Origin: Planctomycetaceae bacterium
Lineage (GTDB): Bacteria > Planctomycetota > Planctomycetia > Pirellulales > Pirellulaceae
DNA: 64,000 nucleotides
Direction of reading: 5' to 3'
NCBI GenBank assembly: GCA_027487485.1
Contig: JAIYDN010000048.1
Location: forward strand, 62,001 to 126,000
Positions 36,574-46,136 of this stretch are shown piece by piece. The position numbers and the translations under genes are program-made. Position 1 is the first letter of the stretch; each line of letters starts with the position of its first letter. Under the pieces are notes generated by a model. That model was not told the DNA's origin, did not search any database, and worked only from the letters and a program-made list of their open reading frames with translations.

Positions 36574-38370
36574 CTACTGCTCCTCATACTTCGGCGGCTT
36601 TCCAAGCAAGCCAGCAATTTCTGTCAGTAATCGATCGGTGCTGCTCATGTTGGAGCGTTGCTTCAGCACATCTTTTGCAACCTCCGGGCGATTGGTGATC
36701 ACACCATCGACCCCGCGATTCATGAGCGACGACATGCTTACCGGGTCGTCTACTGTCCAAACATAAATCTCCTTGCCTGCTTGGTGCATCTTGTTGATCA
36801 AGCTTCGCGTTGCAAACCGAGCGTTGACGGCCAAAAAGTCGGCCTCAATCTTTTGAATGTTCCCCACGGAGACTGAGAGAAGCACACCGCATTTCCAACT
36901 CGGGCGCAGACGTTTCATTTTCCGTACTCCGTCTGGTTTCAGCGACATCACCATGATTTCATTCGACATCCCGTGTTTTTCCACAATGTCCACCACCCTT
37001 TGTTCCAGTTGTTGATCGTGGCCGTAGTACTTCAGCTCGATCAGAACCCCGGTCTTGCCTTGGCACAGCTGCAGTACTTCCGAAAGAGTTGGAACACGTT
37101 CGTTTTGGAACGGGGGACCAAAGGAACCGCCGATATCAATACTCTGAAGATCAGATAATCGAGCGTCCCAAACTTTGGTTTTGTTGCGTGCCAACTTCAT
37201 GAAGTCGCTGTCGTGGATGACAACCACCTCGCCATCGGCAGTCTCCTGCACGTCAATCTCGACCCAGTCGCTGCCGGTCTCCATGGCGACGCGAACGGCA
37301 GCCAAACTGTTTTCGGGTGCTGCTTTAGACGCCCCGCGATGCGCCATGATCATCACGTCCTCTTTCCATTGCAAGCGGCTAATTGCGCTGGCACCAATCC
37401 AAGCAGCCACAAGTAATCCGATCAGGCAAATCGCTATCGCCCTGTAACGATTTAAAGTCGGCTTCGGAAAGTGGAGACGATGGTTCAGTAGCGGAGCACT
37501 CGCAAGCGATTTTTTGGCGTCTGGATTCAGTTTCTGATACGCATGAAACAACAGCAGCGCAAAGCCTAGCGATCCAATCAAATTGAGAATCAAGCTGACG
37601 ACGGAAAGCGCAACAAGCATCAGTCCAACTCGCCCTGCCAATAAGGCTAGCGATCCAAGAGTGCTCGGGATAAGCCAACGCCCTGCCATTCCCAGGAAGA
37701 AGGTTGCAAGGGCGTTGGCAATGATACCAACCGTCAACCAAGCGACCATCCATCGCAAGACAAGAAGACGCTTCCCTGCAATCATCTGTCGACTCTTCGG
37801 CAAAGCCACCGAAGTCGGGACGCGATCAAACAACACCAAGGGCAGTGCGAGAAACCAACCCGAATACAGTCGCAGCAAAATGGTCAGCAGTCCCGTTGCA
37901 AGAATAACCCCTAAGACTACAGCAATGCGAAAAATCAATGGCCGCTCGTCGAGATAGTAATTGATGTCGTACTCGCTAAGAGCAAAAAGGTAGACCGAAC
38001 CGGCCGTCAACAGAAACGGCGCAGCGACCAACAAGGATGCCGCAGTCAGTCGGCCCGCCACGCGAACGACGGGCACCGTATAGTTCAACGCATATTGCAG
38101 CGCACCCAACGCACTCAGTTGCTTTCCCTGGGAGTGTGCCGCAAGGATCGCTAGTAAAGAAGCTTGCTCCAAAGCAAGAATGCCTAACCACACGGCGCCA
38201 ATCACAATCGCACAAAGCCAACCAAGTGGACCGATGAAGAACCAAGCAATATCCACGTCAGATAAAACCGGATTGCCACGCACCATCAATAACCCCTGCA
38301 GCAAGATCGTCAGCAAAGGTGTTAAAACAGCCATCGTGAGAAGCTTGTATGCCAGATCGGTAACGATCAT
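36574..38370 (-). CDS. Membrane-anchored glycerophosphodiester phosphodiesterase
   Basis: 598 residues. The first ~330 hold about seven or eight membrane helices of the type found fused to GDPD domains. A GDPD TIM-barrel follows (about 345-580): MAHRGASKAAPENSLAA, then DWVEIDVQETADGEVVVIHD with the catalytic His, Glu and Asp pattern, IELKYY, and VWTVDDPVSMSSLMNRGVDGVITNRP. It should release glycerol 3-phosphate from glycerophosphodiesters. Whether the domain faces the cytosol or periplasm is unclear. The 3' end abuts repeat copy 4. It is followed upstream by ogt, 116 bp from its start. Confidence 0.92.
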   Translation of the reverse strand: MIVTDLAYKLLTMAVLTPLLTILLQGLLMVRGNPVLSDVDIAWFFIGPLGWLCAIVIGAVWLGILALEQASLLAILAAHSQGKQLSALGALQYALNYTVPVVRVAGRLTAASLLVAAPFLLTAGSVYLFALSEYDINYYLDERPLIFRIAVVLGVILATGLLTILLRLYSGWFLALPLVLFDRVPTSVALPKSRQMIAGKRLLVLRWMVAWLTVGIIANALATFFLGMAGRWLIPSTLGSLALLAGRVGLMLVALSVVSLILNLIGSLGFALLLFHAYQKLNPDAKKSLASAPLLNHRLHFPKPTLNRYRAIAICLIGLLVAAWIGASAISRLQWKEDVMIMAHRGASKAAPENSLAAVRVAMETGSDWVEIDVQETADGEVVVIHDSDFMKLARNKTKVWDARLSDLQSIDIGGSFGPPFQNERVPTLSEVLQLCQGKTGVLIELKYYGHDQQLEQRVVDIVEKHGMSNEIMVMSLKPDGVRKMKRLRPSWKCGVLLSVSVGNIQKIEADFLAVNARFATRSLINKMHQAGKEIYVWTVDDPVSMSSLMNRGVDGVITNRPEVAKDVLKQRSNMSSTDRLLTEIAGLLGKPPKYEEQ

Positions 38371-38485
38371 GCTCTTCCAGCACCCGTTGCCGTAGGTGGC
38401 TATTGAGCTGAGCAGGTTGTTCTTGGTCCCTGGATTATTGATTACACGGACTCCTCGATGAAGAACTGCAAAAAGAAAACATGCC

Positions 38486-38962
38486 TCAAGTCTGCTCGAT
38501 CTTCAGCAAGATGGCTTTGTTTTCCAGCCCACCACCAAACCCAGTTAGCTTACCGTTCGTCCCGATGACACGATGACAAGGAACGACAATGGGTATTGGG
38601 TTTCTGCCGTTGGCTAACCCAACTGCACGAACGGCCTTAGGGTTGTCGATGCGTTTCGCAATGTCACCATACGTGGCTGTCTCGCCATAAGGAATTTTGG
38701 AAAGCTGCTGCCAAACCGACAATTGAAAGTCGGTACCTTGGAGCCTCATTGGAATGTCAAATTGCCGACGCTTGCCCCGAAAGTATTCCTGGAGCTGCCG
38801 TGCAATCGATCGAAAGTGCCGATCGTTTGCAACCCAATCCGGTTGAACCTCTACTTTGCGCTTTTGGTTGAACATGCATATGTTCGTCAGATGTTCGTCC
38901 TCAAGAGTCAAAAGCAAGGAGCCAATGGGGCTCTCCAGCTGCGTGTAATAGATTTGGGACAT
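38486..38962 (-). CDS. ogt: Methylated-DNA--protein-cysteine S-methyltransferase
   Basis: 158 residues from the ATG at 38962 (MSQIYYTQLESPIGSLLL), the usual family start; the frame runs 23 codons upstream without support. It removes alkyl groups from O6-guanine by suicidal transfer to its own Cys. The active-site motif VVPCHRVI is present near residue 124, preceded by the helix-turn-helix with YGETATYGDIAKRI and the arginine finger region AVRAVGLANGRNPIP. Length is normal for Ogt. It lies between the phosphodiesterase and the MscS-family gene, all on the minus strand. Confidence 0.97.
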   Translation of the reverse strand: MSQIYYTQLESPIGSLLLTLEDEHLTNICMFNQKRKVEVQPDWVANDRHFRSIARQLQEYFRGKRRQFDIPMRLQGTDFQLSVWQQLSKIPYGETATYGDIAKRIDNPKAVRAVGLANGRNPIPIVVPCHRVIGTNGKLTGFGGGLENKAILLKIEQT

Positions 38963-39049
38963 TGCGAAAAGTGCCTTTATGCTTTTTTGCGAAAACCCAA
39001 ATCGGGCTCGCTTGAAGTTACTTATGCCCAAACACCGAAAGTCGCGTCA

Positions 39050-41068
39050 CTAACCGGCAAGTTTCTTGGGATGGGCCATCCGAAGCTGGCTCGATTCTTC
39101 CATGCTCTGTTCGTCCAGTTTGTTCTTGATTCTTCGAAGCCATTCTTGCTTGATAGCTCCATGGCGATTCGGAAGCGTCTTTACGGACATCTTGATCAGA
39201 ACGGTCGACTCATTCAAGGTCTCAATCGCCGGTTCGGACGGATCGTCGATCATCAGCGTACCGAACTCCGGCGCTGCTTTCAATTCACGGGAAACCTGAC
39301 GAAGAGTCTGCATGATACTTTCTAAGTCTTCGCGGCGATTGACGGTGATGTCGCAGACGGCCCGGGACCAACCATGCGTTTCATTACTGACGCTGTTGAT
39401 CGTTCCGTTGGGTATAAAATGCACAACACCGTTCGCGTCGCGCAGAACCGTCATTCTCAGGGTGATTCGTTCCACTTGGCCGCTCACCCCTCCGATTCGC
39501 ACGGAATCGTTAAGCATGTATTGATTCTCCAACAGCATCACGAAGCCGTAAAAATAGTCCTTGATCAAGTTTTGAGCACCGAAGGCAACCGCCAAACCAA
39601 TCACAGCAACCCCGCCCATCAGAACGGTAATGTTCGCCCCAGCCTCTTCAAGCATCATCAACGTTCCGCTGATAAAGATGGCAACAGTGGCTGCGTTTTG
39701 AAAGACTCCCACAAGAGTTTTCGCGCGATTCTCCCGTTCTACTTTGGAACCTCGACCTGAACTGGACGTTACCAGCCTGACCGATCGGTACGCAAAAAAC
39801 GACGCCATACGATTAAGAAGAAACATGCCCACGGCGATCATCAGCAGACGAGGACCATGTTCTATGATCCATTGAAGGATATTCTTCAACGAGAATGGAT
39901 TGCGAAGCGAATCGACATGTTCATCGGCTGCAATCGCTTCTTGACGCTTGCGTTCCATCTCGTGAAGGGCAACGATGTGTTCGGATTGCAAACTGCTTTG
40001 TTCGGCCCGACGATCGTTCAGGCGTTCGCTGATTTCACTCACTTCCGTTCGAGCTTGAATCAAGCGTTGGCTGGCTTGGCTGATCGCGGAACGCAAGTCA
40101 TTCAGGTCCTGCGCGTCCGCGTTTTCCGACTGTCGCGTCGCTAGCTCCTGCGACAGCCCCAGCTGCGCGGCAGTGGCAAGGTCCACCTTCTTCCTCGCAA
40201 GATCCAATTCTTTCTGCTCTTGGGCGACCAGCTTTTGAATATCCGCAAGACGGGCTGCAATCGACTTTGTTTCTTCTTGCGCCTCTGCCGCCTCTTCTTC
40301 TTTATGGTCTGCTTCGGCAGCCGCTTGGGCAAGCTCTTCGTCTTCCTGCTCTTCCGAAGTCAGTTCGTCCGAAACGGTGCTCTCCTGCTCCTTCTCGTTG
40401 GAATCCAAGGGGGCAGAATTGGCTTGCTCCCGCTTGCCTTCGCTGTCGGCAGCTAATGGCTTGGATCCTTCCGGATCGAGTTTGACAGGTGATTCTTCGG
40501 ACGTGTCTGGTTCATCGAGAGCCCCAGAAAGCGAGTCCAATGCGGCTTGGTCCTTTTCGATCTTGCTGCGTAGGATGGCCCGCTGATCTCGATTTGTTTT
40601 GCGATCCTCGATGGCAAGGTCGAATCGATCTTGAGCTAACTTCTTCTGACGCTCCAACGACGCGATCTCTTGCTCGAGTCGCAAAATCTCAGGTGAGTTC
40701 TGCGCTTGCTTGGCCACCTCCAGTGACTCCTGCGTCTTTTCCAGCTCCGTCAAAAGGTCGCGGAACTCATGCTCCGCGATCGCGTACTCGCTGTTGGGGC
40801 TGTCCAGTTCATTGTCCAGCTCAAGAAGTTGTTGCTTGTCCTGCTCCAATGATTCCTGAAGCTCGGCAATGCGCTGCGCATCGGATGCCGTCGCGGGCTC
40901 GACCATCACATCGAAGCTAGAATTCGTCGTTTCTTCCAGCGGCATTTCTTCCTGAGGCTGCGATGCGCCGCTTTGACAAACCAAACCTAAGAAGAACACA
41001 AGTATTGGCAGTATCGCAAAAAGCGAATCGCGAGAAAGACGTGCCAAAAGATTGAAATGGCTGTTCAT
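39050..41068 (-). CDS. MscS-family mechanosensitive channel with long coiled-coil N-terminus
   Basis: 672 residues. An N-terminal signal or anchor (about 15-36) is followed by a long charged, coiled-coil periplasmic region (about 60-390) with an acidic Ser/Glu-rich insert near 180-260. Membrane helices start at about 405. The pore-lining and conserved MscS core runs from about 470: VIGLAVAFGAQNLIKDYFYGF, LLENQYMLNDSVRIGG, VHFIPNGTINSVSN. This is the layout of large MscS relatives that protect against hypo-osmotic shock. The very long helical region differs from small MscS. ogt follows 87 bp downstream. Confidence 0.93.
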   Translation of the reverse strand: MNSHFNLLARLSRDSLFAILPILVFFLGLVCQSGASQPQEEMPLEETTNSSFDVMVEPATASDAQRIAELQESLEQDKQQLLELDNELDSPNSEYAIAEHEFRDLLTELEKTQESLEVAKQAQNSPEILRLEQEIASLERQKKLAQDRFDLAIEDRKTNRDQRAILRSKIEKDQAALDSLSGALDEPDTSEESPVKLDPEGSKPLAADSEGKREQANSAPLDSNEKEQESTVSDELTSEEQEDEELAQAAAEADHKEEEAAEAQEETKSIAARLADIQKLVAQEQKELDLARKKVDLATAAQLGLSQELATRQSENADAQDLNDLRSAISQASQRLIQARTEVSEISERLNDRRAEQSSLQSEHIVALHEMERKRQEAIAADEHVDSLRNPFSLKNILQWIIEHGPRLLMIAVGMFLLNRMASFFAYRSVRLVTSSSGRGSKVERENRAKTLVGVFQNAATVAIFISGTLMMLEEAGANITVLMGGVAVIGLAVAFGAQNLIKDYFYGFVMLLENQYMLNDSVRIGGVSGQVERITLRMTVLRDANGVVHFIPNGTINSVSNETHGWSRAVCDITVNRREDLESIMQTLRQVSRELKAAPEFGTLMIDDPSEPAIETLNESTVLIKMSVKTLPNRHGAIKQEWLRRIKNKLDEQSMEESSQLRMAHPKKLAG

Positions 41069-41515
41069 AAGCTTCCATACCCTGTTTTTTTGCGTGCAAA
41101 GCGATCCATCACTTGCTTGGTCCGACTACTTTTAATGAGCCGCGGGCGTTAGCCGCGTCAACGGTGACTTGTGAGAAATAGATGCCGCTGCCATCGCACG
41201 CATCTCAAGTTGAATCCCGCGAACCATCCGTACCCATGGGGCCAGTATAGCACCGCACCGTCCCCGCTCCAATCCTCAACAAAATGCTAGCCTTCGAATT
41301 TTGGAAACAAACCAACTTGCAACACACCAATAAAACCAACCGTTGATTGGTGATCGTAGTATTTGCTTTTCCGCTTCTTGGTAGTTGCGAAATCGATCGA
41401 GTGGCAGACAATAGCAAGCGAAGATAACCGCCCAGCAGGCATCGTTCTGTATGCCGCGTGCGAATCAATTTTTGCCAAGCCAATCTCACTTCATCAACAA
41501 CGAAAGTTACCTTTC
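41069..41515. other. 447-bp divergent region between the MscS-family gene and pepD
   Basis: Includes a family B half-unit, TGAGCCGCGGGCGTTAGCCGCG, at about 41136-41157. Otherwise it should hold the two divergent promoters. Short open frames here have no support. Confidence 0.55.
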
Positions 41516-42976
41516 ATGTCACATCATCAGGCCATTCGCGAGCTTGAACCTACTTTGCTATGGAACGCTTTTGCCGACCTGAATGCGGTCCCTCGAGGGT
41601 CCAAGAAAGAGGCCGCTGTCACACGATTTGTTGCTGAGCGTGGGCGGAAGATGGGGCTGGAGACCGAAGTCGATTCGATGGGCAACGTTCTGATTCGCAA
41701 ACCTGCGTCGAAAGGATATGAAGATCACCCGACCGTGGTGCTTCAGTCTCACATCGACATGGTCTGGCAAAAGAATTCCGATTCCACGTTTGATTTTAAC
41801 TCGCAGGGGATTGAAATGCGGTTGGATGGCGACTGGGTCCGAGCCGTTGGAACAACGCTCGGTGCGGATAACGGTATCGGTGTTGCGTCGATTTTTGCTG
41901 TGCTCGAATCCAGCTCGCTGACCCATCCGGCGTTGGAGTGCATCTTCACGGTGGATGAAGAGACGGGTATGACGGGGGCGAAGTCCTTGGATCCTTCTTG
42001 GCTGAAGGGACGTGTTCTGCTGAATCTGGACACCGAACAGGACAACGAATTAACAATAGGTTGCGCTGGTGGTGCGGATGTGACGTCGGTATCGAGCTAT
42101 CAAGCGCAGTCGCTGGATGATTCGTATGTAGGTAAGAAGATTCTCGTGCGAGGGCTCAAGGGGGGGCATTCCGGGATGGAAATACATCTTGGGTTTGGAA
42201 ATGCGAATAAGATTATGAATCGCATACTCGATGGGGCAAGTCACCGATTTGGATTGCGGCTCGCATCGTTAGAGGGGGGAAGCTTGCGGAATGCGATTCC
42301 TCGCGAGTCGACAGCGATTGTGTATCTTCCCAAGCAGCAGCTTGAAGACTTTACGGCTTGGTTGGCTCTGCTTAGTGCAGTGATCCAAGCAGAAAATGCA
42401 GTGACCGACCCGCTGTTGCGCATTACATGCGAATCGCATGATGCATCACCGGTACCAGTGCTTCCCGATTCTGTTCAGAAGACTCTGATTGCAGTAGTTT
42501 TTGGTGTGGTCAGTGGAATCTACCGAATGAGTCCATCGATTCCGGGTTTGGTGCAAACCAGCAACAATCTTGCCCGCGTGGTCGCACGCGATGGCGAGAT
42601 ATCCGTCATGTGCCTCGCACGTAGCTCCGTCGACACGGAACGCGATGCGCTATCCGAATCTCTTGCCTCTATTCTGTCGCAATTAGGTGGGCGAGTTACA
42701 GTGGAGGGGGAGTATCCGGGCTGGCAGCCAGTTCCAACAAGCAAGATTGTGCAATTGATGAGTTCGATTTACGAAGAGCTGTTTCAGGACAAGGCGCATG
42801 TCGCGGCATGCCATGCAGGCTTGGAGTGCGGGATTATCGGCAGTAAGTATGCTGGGATGGAGATGATCAGCTTCGGCCCTAACATTTTGGGTGCTCATTC
42901 GCCCGACGAACGCGTTCAGGTTAGCAGTGTGCAAAAATTCTTTCGCTACTTCGCAGAAACCTTAGCAAGGCTGTAA
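41516..42976 (+). CDS. pepD: Aminoacyl-histidine dipeptidase (PepD, M20C)
   Basis: 486 residues from the ATG at 41516 (MSHHQAIRELEPTLLWN), matching the usual ~485-residue family length; the frame is open 51 codons further upstream. A cytosolic two-zinc dipeptidase that splits X-His dipeptides such as carnosine. Metal ligands and catalytic residues are visible: QSHIDMVW, GADNGIGVA, DEETGMTGA, NLDTE and the C-terminal GAHSPDERV. The dimerisation lid domain lies at about 200-385. It stands alone; the 3' end is followed directly by a repeat cluster. Confidence 0.96.
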   Translation: MSHHQAIRELEPTLLWNAFADLNAVPRGSKKEAAVTRFVAERGRKMGLETEVDSMGNVLIRKPASKGYEDHPTVVLQSHIDMVWQKNSDSTFDFNSQGIEMRLDGDWVRAVGTTLGADNGIGVASIFAVLESSSLTHPALECIFTVDEETGMTGAKSLDPSWLKGRVLLNLDTEQDNELTIGCAGGADVTSVSSYQAQSLDDSYVGKKILVRGLKGGHSGMEIHLGFGNANKIMNRILDGASHRFGLRLASLEGGSLRNAIPRESTAIVYLPKQQLEDFTAWLALLSAVIQAENAVTDPLLRITCESHDASPVPVLPDSVQKTLIAVVFGVVSGIYRMSPSIPGLVQTSNNLARVVARDGEISVMCLARSSVDTERDALSESLASILSQLGGRVTVEGEYPGWQPVPTSKIVQLMSSIYEELFQDKAHVAACHAGLECGIIGSKYAGMEMISFGPNILGAHSPDERVQVSSVQKFFRYFAETLARL

Positions 42977-42977
42977 T

Positions 42978-43160
42978 CTTCGTAGTGGCCGAGGCAAGGA
43001 GGCCCTGTCTTAGGTAGTGGCCGAGGCCACGAGGCCTTGTCTTCGTGGTGGCCGAGGCAACGATTCCTTGTCTTCGTAGTGGACGAGGCAACGAGTCCTT
43101 GTCTTCGTAGTGGATGAGGCAACGAGTCCTTGTCTTCGTAGTGGCCGAGGCTACGAGGCC
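42978..43160 (+). repeat. Tandem array of 31-32-bp units, family C (six units)
   Basis: Six head-to-tail units of about CGTAGTGGCCGAGGCAACGA followed by GGCCTTGTCTT, starting at 42981, 43013, 43044, 43075, 43106 and 43137. Units differ by a few bases. There are no unique spacers, so this is not CRISPR. The same unit forms a second array at 52967-53108. The array begins directly after the pepD stop. Confidence 0.92.
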
Positions 43161-43165
43161 CGGCT

Positions 43166-43280
<115 letters not shown>

Positions 43281-43334
43281 AAGCAGCGAGTCCCCGCTCA
43301 CACAAAAAGCGAAACAGGGCCTTGAGCCCAGATT

Positions 43335-43430
43335 TCGCAATAGGTTTGGTGCGCTAAACCCAGCGAGCACAAGCTTGCGATCGCGGTCCAGGGCCTCGAG
43401 CCCGACGACCGCAACAGGTTTGGCGTGCTA
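43335..43430 (-). repeat. Short repeats, family D copies 2 and 3
   Basis: CGCAATAGGTTTGGTGCGCTA at 43336-43356 is the exact complement of 4849-4869. CGCAACAGGTTTGGCGTGCTA at 43410-43430 is a diverged second copy, about 75 bp later. Each is preceded by GGCC(T)TGAGCCC-type sequence. Confidence 0.8.
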
Positions 43431-43693
43431 CCGGAACTGGGCCATCTCTCGCTTCCGTCGAGTTTATCTCGGCGGAGCGTACAACTGAAAGCTACCAACG
43501 GTAGAATTTGAAGTTGAATGGGCTTCGGACGAGGCGGCGCGATCTGTGTCGCCCCATTCGGGGCTTTCGAGGATCAAGGGGTTCGGGACCGGTGGCCGCG
43601 GGCCACCGGCAAAGGATGTATCGGCTCATTCGGGCCTGGAATACAAATCGATTGCGGCAAGCATGTCTTGTCAGGATCCCTCGATATCGAGCC

Positions 43694-43820
43694 TGTGCCA
43701 GCGTGGCTGGAGGGGCTTCTTTGTTGCTGGAGGGAGACCGACCGCGACGAACCCTCCCCGGCAATCTTACTAATTACTCGATTGCCGACCCTCCCAGCCG
43801 AAGCGGTTGGGAGGGTGAAG
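43694..43820 (+). repeat. Structured interspersed element, family A copy 5 (5' truncated and diverged)
   Basis: Lacks the left TTCACCCTCCCC hairpin. It keeps CCAGCGTGGCTGGAGGGGC, GACGAACCCTCCCCGGCAAT, TCGATTGCCGACCCTCCCAG and the right end GGGAGGGTGAAG. A 60-bp G/C-rich stretch before it (about 43590-43640) resembles family E (GGTGGCCGCGGGCCACC). Confidence 0.85.
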
Positions 43821-44025
43821 ACCTGATGCGAAATCATTGCGATGGTGCCACCAACCATGTTCGGCACCAACAGTGATCCGTCCACCGTGTATCTTCTGCT
43901 TCATAGGACATTCTTGTCTTAATCCATTGAAAAACGGCAGTCATTGAGAAAACGGCTGCCTAAAATGAAGGGGGCATTAGAGATGCCAGCCTAATATGTT
44001 CATTATCAATGGATCACTAAACCGA

Positions 44026-45414
44026 ATGAGATACCAATCCTACTGCATCCAACTGCTGCTTATGTCGTTTTTCGTTGTTGTGACCTATGCTGAAGACACT
44101 TGCAAGCTGGGAGGGCTAGTCGAAAAGGAAGGCTCGCATTCGTCGTTGTCGCATGCTACGTGCGGCTGCGATTTGGATGAGACGGAATGCAATGAACTGC
44201 TAACCGAAGTTAGAGGGGCTGTCGACGACTTGCGTGTGCAACAGCAACGGGTCGCTGAGTTGACAAAGATTCCAGGCCTTGTCGCTTTCTGGGACTTTGT
44301 GAAGAAGGAAAATGGCGGGGCGCAGCGATTCACGGCTCATGTGCCCGCTGGTTCCGTAACCGACTACCCGCTTGATGCTGGGAATTACATTCGAGACTAC
44401 TGGGGGACCGGTCGCGAGGCGACGTATGCCGATTTTCCCCAGCTCGGTCGCGGTCCCTTTGGCAATGCCATTCGTATCGTCAAAGAAACCGATCCTGACT
44501 TTCGTCCCTTTCTGTTTGTTCCTCGAGCGCGGCTGCACGATACGCCTTTGGATATCAAGGGGGGCGGAAAGTCGGTCTCGGTCGTGGTGTGGGCGATCCG
44601 TGAAAGTGGCAATCATGCGCTCGCAGGCATCTGGCATGAAGGTACCGATTTGAAACAGAATGAGACATCCAGCATCGCAAAAGTAGAACGTGGACAACGC
44701 CAGTATGCGCTGTTTGCTGGCCTGAATAAACAAGGCAGCGCTTGCGGCCATGTGTCGGAAAATGGAGCGAGTTCCTTCTTGAACAAGTACGCTCTGCACA
44801 AGAGCAATTCCGTCGCAACGTCCCCAGAAATTCCTTTTGACTCACCCGATGATGTGCTCGACACATCATGGCAGTGTTTCGCAATGACTTTCGACCATGA
44901 GAAAGACGAACTCACCTGCTGGCTCAATGGCGTCTCTGGTGATCGTTGGCTCGATAATCCGAAGAAAGACAATTTAATCGTGTCGGCACACAATGCATAC
45001 ATGCAAGGGCATTTCGCTAAGGTTCCAGGGAAGCAGGATGGGGAAGACAGTTCTTTCCCTAAAGACCAGTACTACAATCCGCCGGAAGGTGAGCCGTTGC
45101 GTGTGAGTGTGCTTCGCGAATCGGCGGAAGGACGGGTAGAGCTACATGAGCATCCTTACACCAAGATTGAAGTTACTCTGAAGGATGGGGTCGAAGTGGC
45201 TCGCGATCTTGTCGCCTTGCGATTGAATCCCTGGTGGTATTCACATGATCTGTATGTGCCAAAGGATGCGCAAAGCGGTGGCCCTTTTACCATCGGTCGC
45301 GTCATTCACAGTTCACGCGGAGTTGGCTTTACAGGTTGGATCGGTGGCGTTGCGGTATTCGATCGAGCATTAACGGCCAATGAACTTGCCGAACTTGCGT
45401 CTTACTCGAAATGA
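44026..45414 (+). CDS. Secreted LamG/concanavalin-like protein
   Basis: 462 residues from the ATG at 44026 (MRYQSYCIQLLLMSFFVVV, a signal peptide); an ATG 30 nt earlier is in frame. A short helical segment (about 50-85) precedes a jelly-roll region: LVAFWDFVKKENG, SVSVVVWAIRES, TSWQCFAMTFDHEKDELTCWLNGV, then IGRVIHSSRGVGFTGWIGGVAVFDRALTANELAEL. The last motif is the typical end of a LamG-like domain. Such proteins often bind carbohydrates in planctomycetes; the ligand is unknown. The 3' end runs toward the convergent DUF1569 gene. Confidence 0.82.
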   Translation: MRYQSYCIQLLLMSFFVVVTYAEDTCKLGGLVEKEGSHSSLSHATCGCDLDETECNELLTEVRGAVDDLRVQQQRVAELTKIPGLVAFWDFVKKENGGAQRFTAHVPAGSVTDYPLDAGNYIRDYWGTGREATYADFPQLGRGPFGNAIRIVKETDPDFRPFLFVPRARLHDTPLDIKGGGKSVSVVVWAIRESGNHALAGIWHEGTDLKQNETSSIAKVERGQRQYALFAGLNKQGSACGHVSENGASSFLNKYALHKSNSVATSPEIPFDSPDDVLDTSWQCFAMTFDHEKDELTCWLNGVSGDRWLDNPKKDNLIVSAHNAYMQGHFAKVPGKQDGEDSSFPKDQYYNPPEGEPLRVSVLRESAEGRVELHEHPYTKIEVTLKDGVEVARDLVALRLNPWWYSHDLYVPKDAQSGGPFTIGRVIHSSRGVGFTGWIGGVAVFDRALTANELAELASYSK

Positions 45415-45485
45415 CCCGGCTGCAGACGATGCCTCGATGGGGCGCGAAGCTTTCGGTCTCATGAGGGATGCATGGGACCAAGAAA

Positions 45486-45983
45486 CTATTTTGGTTCAAG
45501 AAAGCTTAAGTGATGAGCGCAGTGAGCCAGTTGTAAGGCGACCGCTTCGTCGTAGCTTAGTGGTCCAAACAGTGGCGAAGGATGCAGTGGGCCTCGGTAG
45601 GCGCTCAGGCGGTCGATGCAACCTAACAATCGATCCACCGCAGCCGCTTGATATTCTATGCTTGGTACACCCGGAGCCTGGTTGGTGGTGGATGGGTAGA
45701 CGGTGGATGGTATGGTGGGCTGCCCTAGGGCCATTCGTTGTTCTTTTGCAAACTTTTTGAAAAGCGCTCTTCCCTGCGTAACACGCATGATGCCCAACAC
45801 AGCACGAATGAACCAAGGAGACTTGGGAAATCCGTCCATCGGGAAACTCATCCAGTCCGCTAAATGGTTGGCATTCTGCGATAGATTCCATTTTCCGAAC
45901 TGGCGGTATCCTCTGGAATGAAGCGCAAGCAGATCGGACTTAACGTCGTCGAGGGTTGAAAAACGAAGTACTCGTCGTTGCAT
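45486..45983 (-). CDS. DUF1569 (DinB-like) protein
   Basis: 165 residues from the ATG at 45983 (MQRRVLRFSTLDDVKSDLLAL), the expected family start; the frame continues 63 codons upstream only by chance. It is a four-helix DinB-superfamily fold. Conserved positions include the His in WNLSQNANHLADWM and the final YDEAVALQLAHCAHHLSFL pair, which in relatives bind a metal. Function unknown; members may be metal-dependent thiol-utilising enzymes. It is divergent from the GH10-like gene across 153 bp. Confidence 0.85.
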   Translation of the reverse strand: MQRRVLRFSTLDDVKSDLLALHSRGYRQFGKWNLSQNANHLADWMSFPMDGFPKSPWFIRAVLGIMRVTQGRALFKKFAKEQRMALGQPTIPSTVYPSTTNQAPGVPSIEYQAAAVDRLLGCIDRLSAYRGPLHPSPLFGPLSYDEAVALQLAHCAHHLSFLEPK

Positions 45984-46136
45984 GGTGTAGTTGGGGAAAC
46001 AAAGACTTCTGGGAAACACTCGGAAACATGTAGAGAAAATTGTACCAAATTGCTGATTGGCAGCGAATCGAGTACACTGCCGTACCCTACCGAGGTCTAT
46101 TTCCCTTCCAATTGCTGTAGCTTTGTCGAGAAATGC

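Noticed and set aside
36302-36698. Open frames over family A copies 3 and 4
   Set aside because: They consist of the repeat and antisense of the phosphodiesterase gene, so they are not independent genes.
39857-40920. Several plus-strand frames opposite the coiled-coil part of the MscS-family gene
   Set aside because: They are antisense shadows of a low-complexity coding region.
41363-41515. N-terminal extension of PepD
   Set aside because: The usual family start is MSHHQ at 41516 and the length then matches; the extension has no homology pattern or export signal.
42978-43160. Possible CRISPR array (regular ~31-bp repeats)
   Set aside because: Units are directly adjacent with no unique spacers, and no cas gene lies in the window. 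The same applies to 52967-53108.
45380-45760. Plus-strand frame opposite the DUF1569 gene
   Set aside because: The minus-strand frame has clear family motifs; the plus-strand frame has none.
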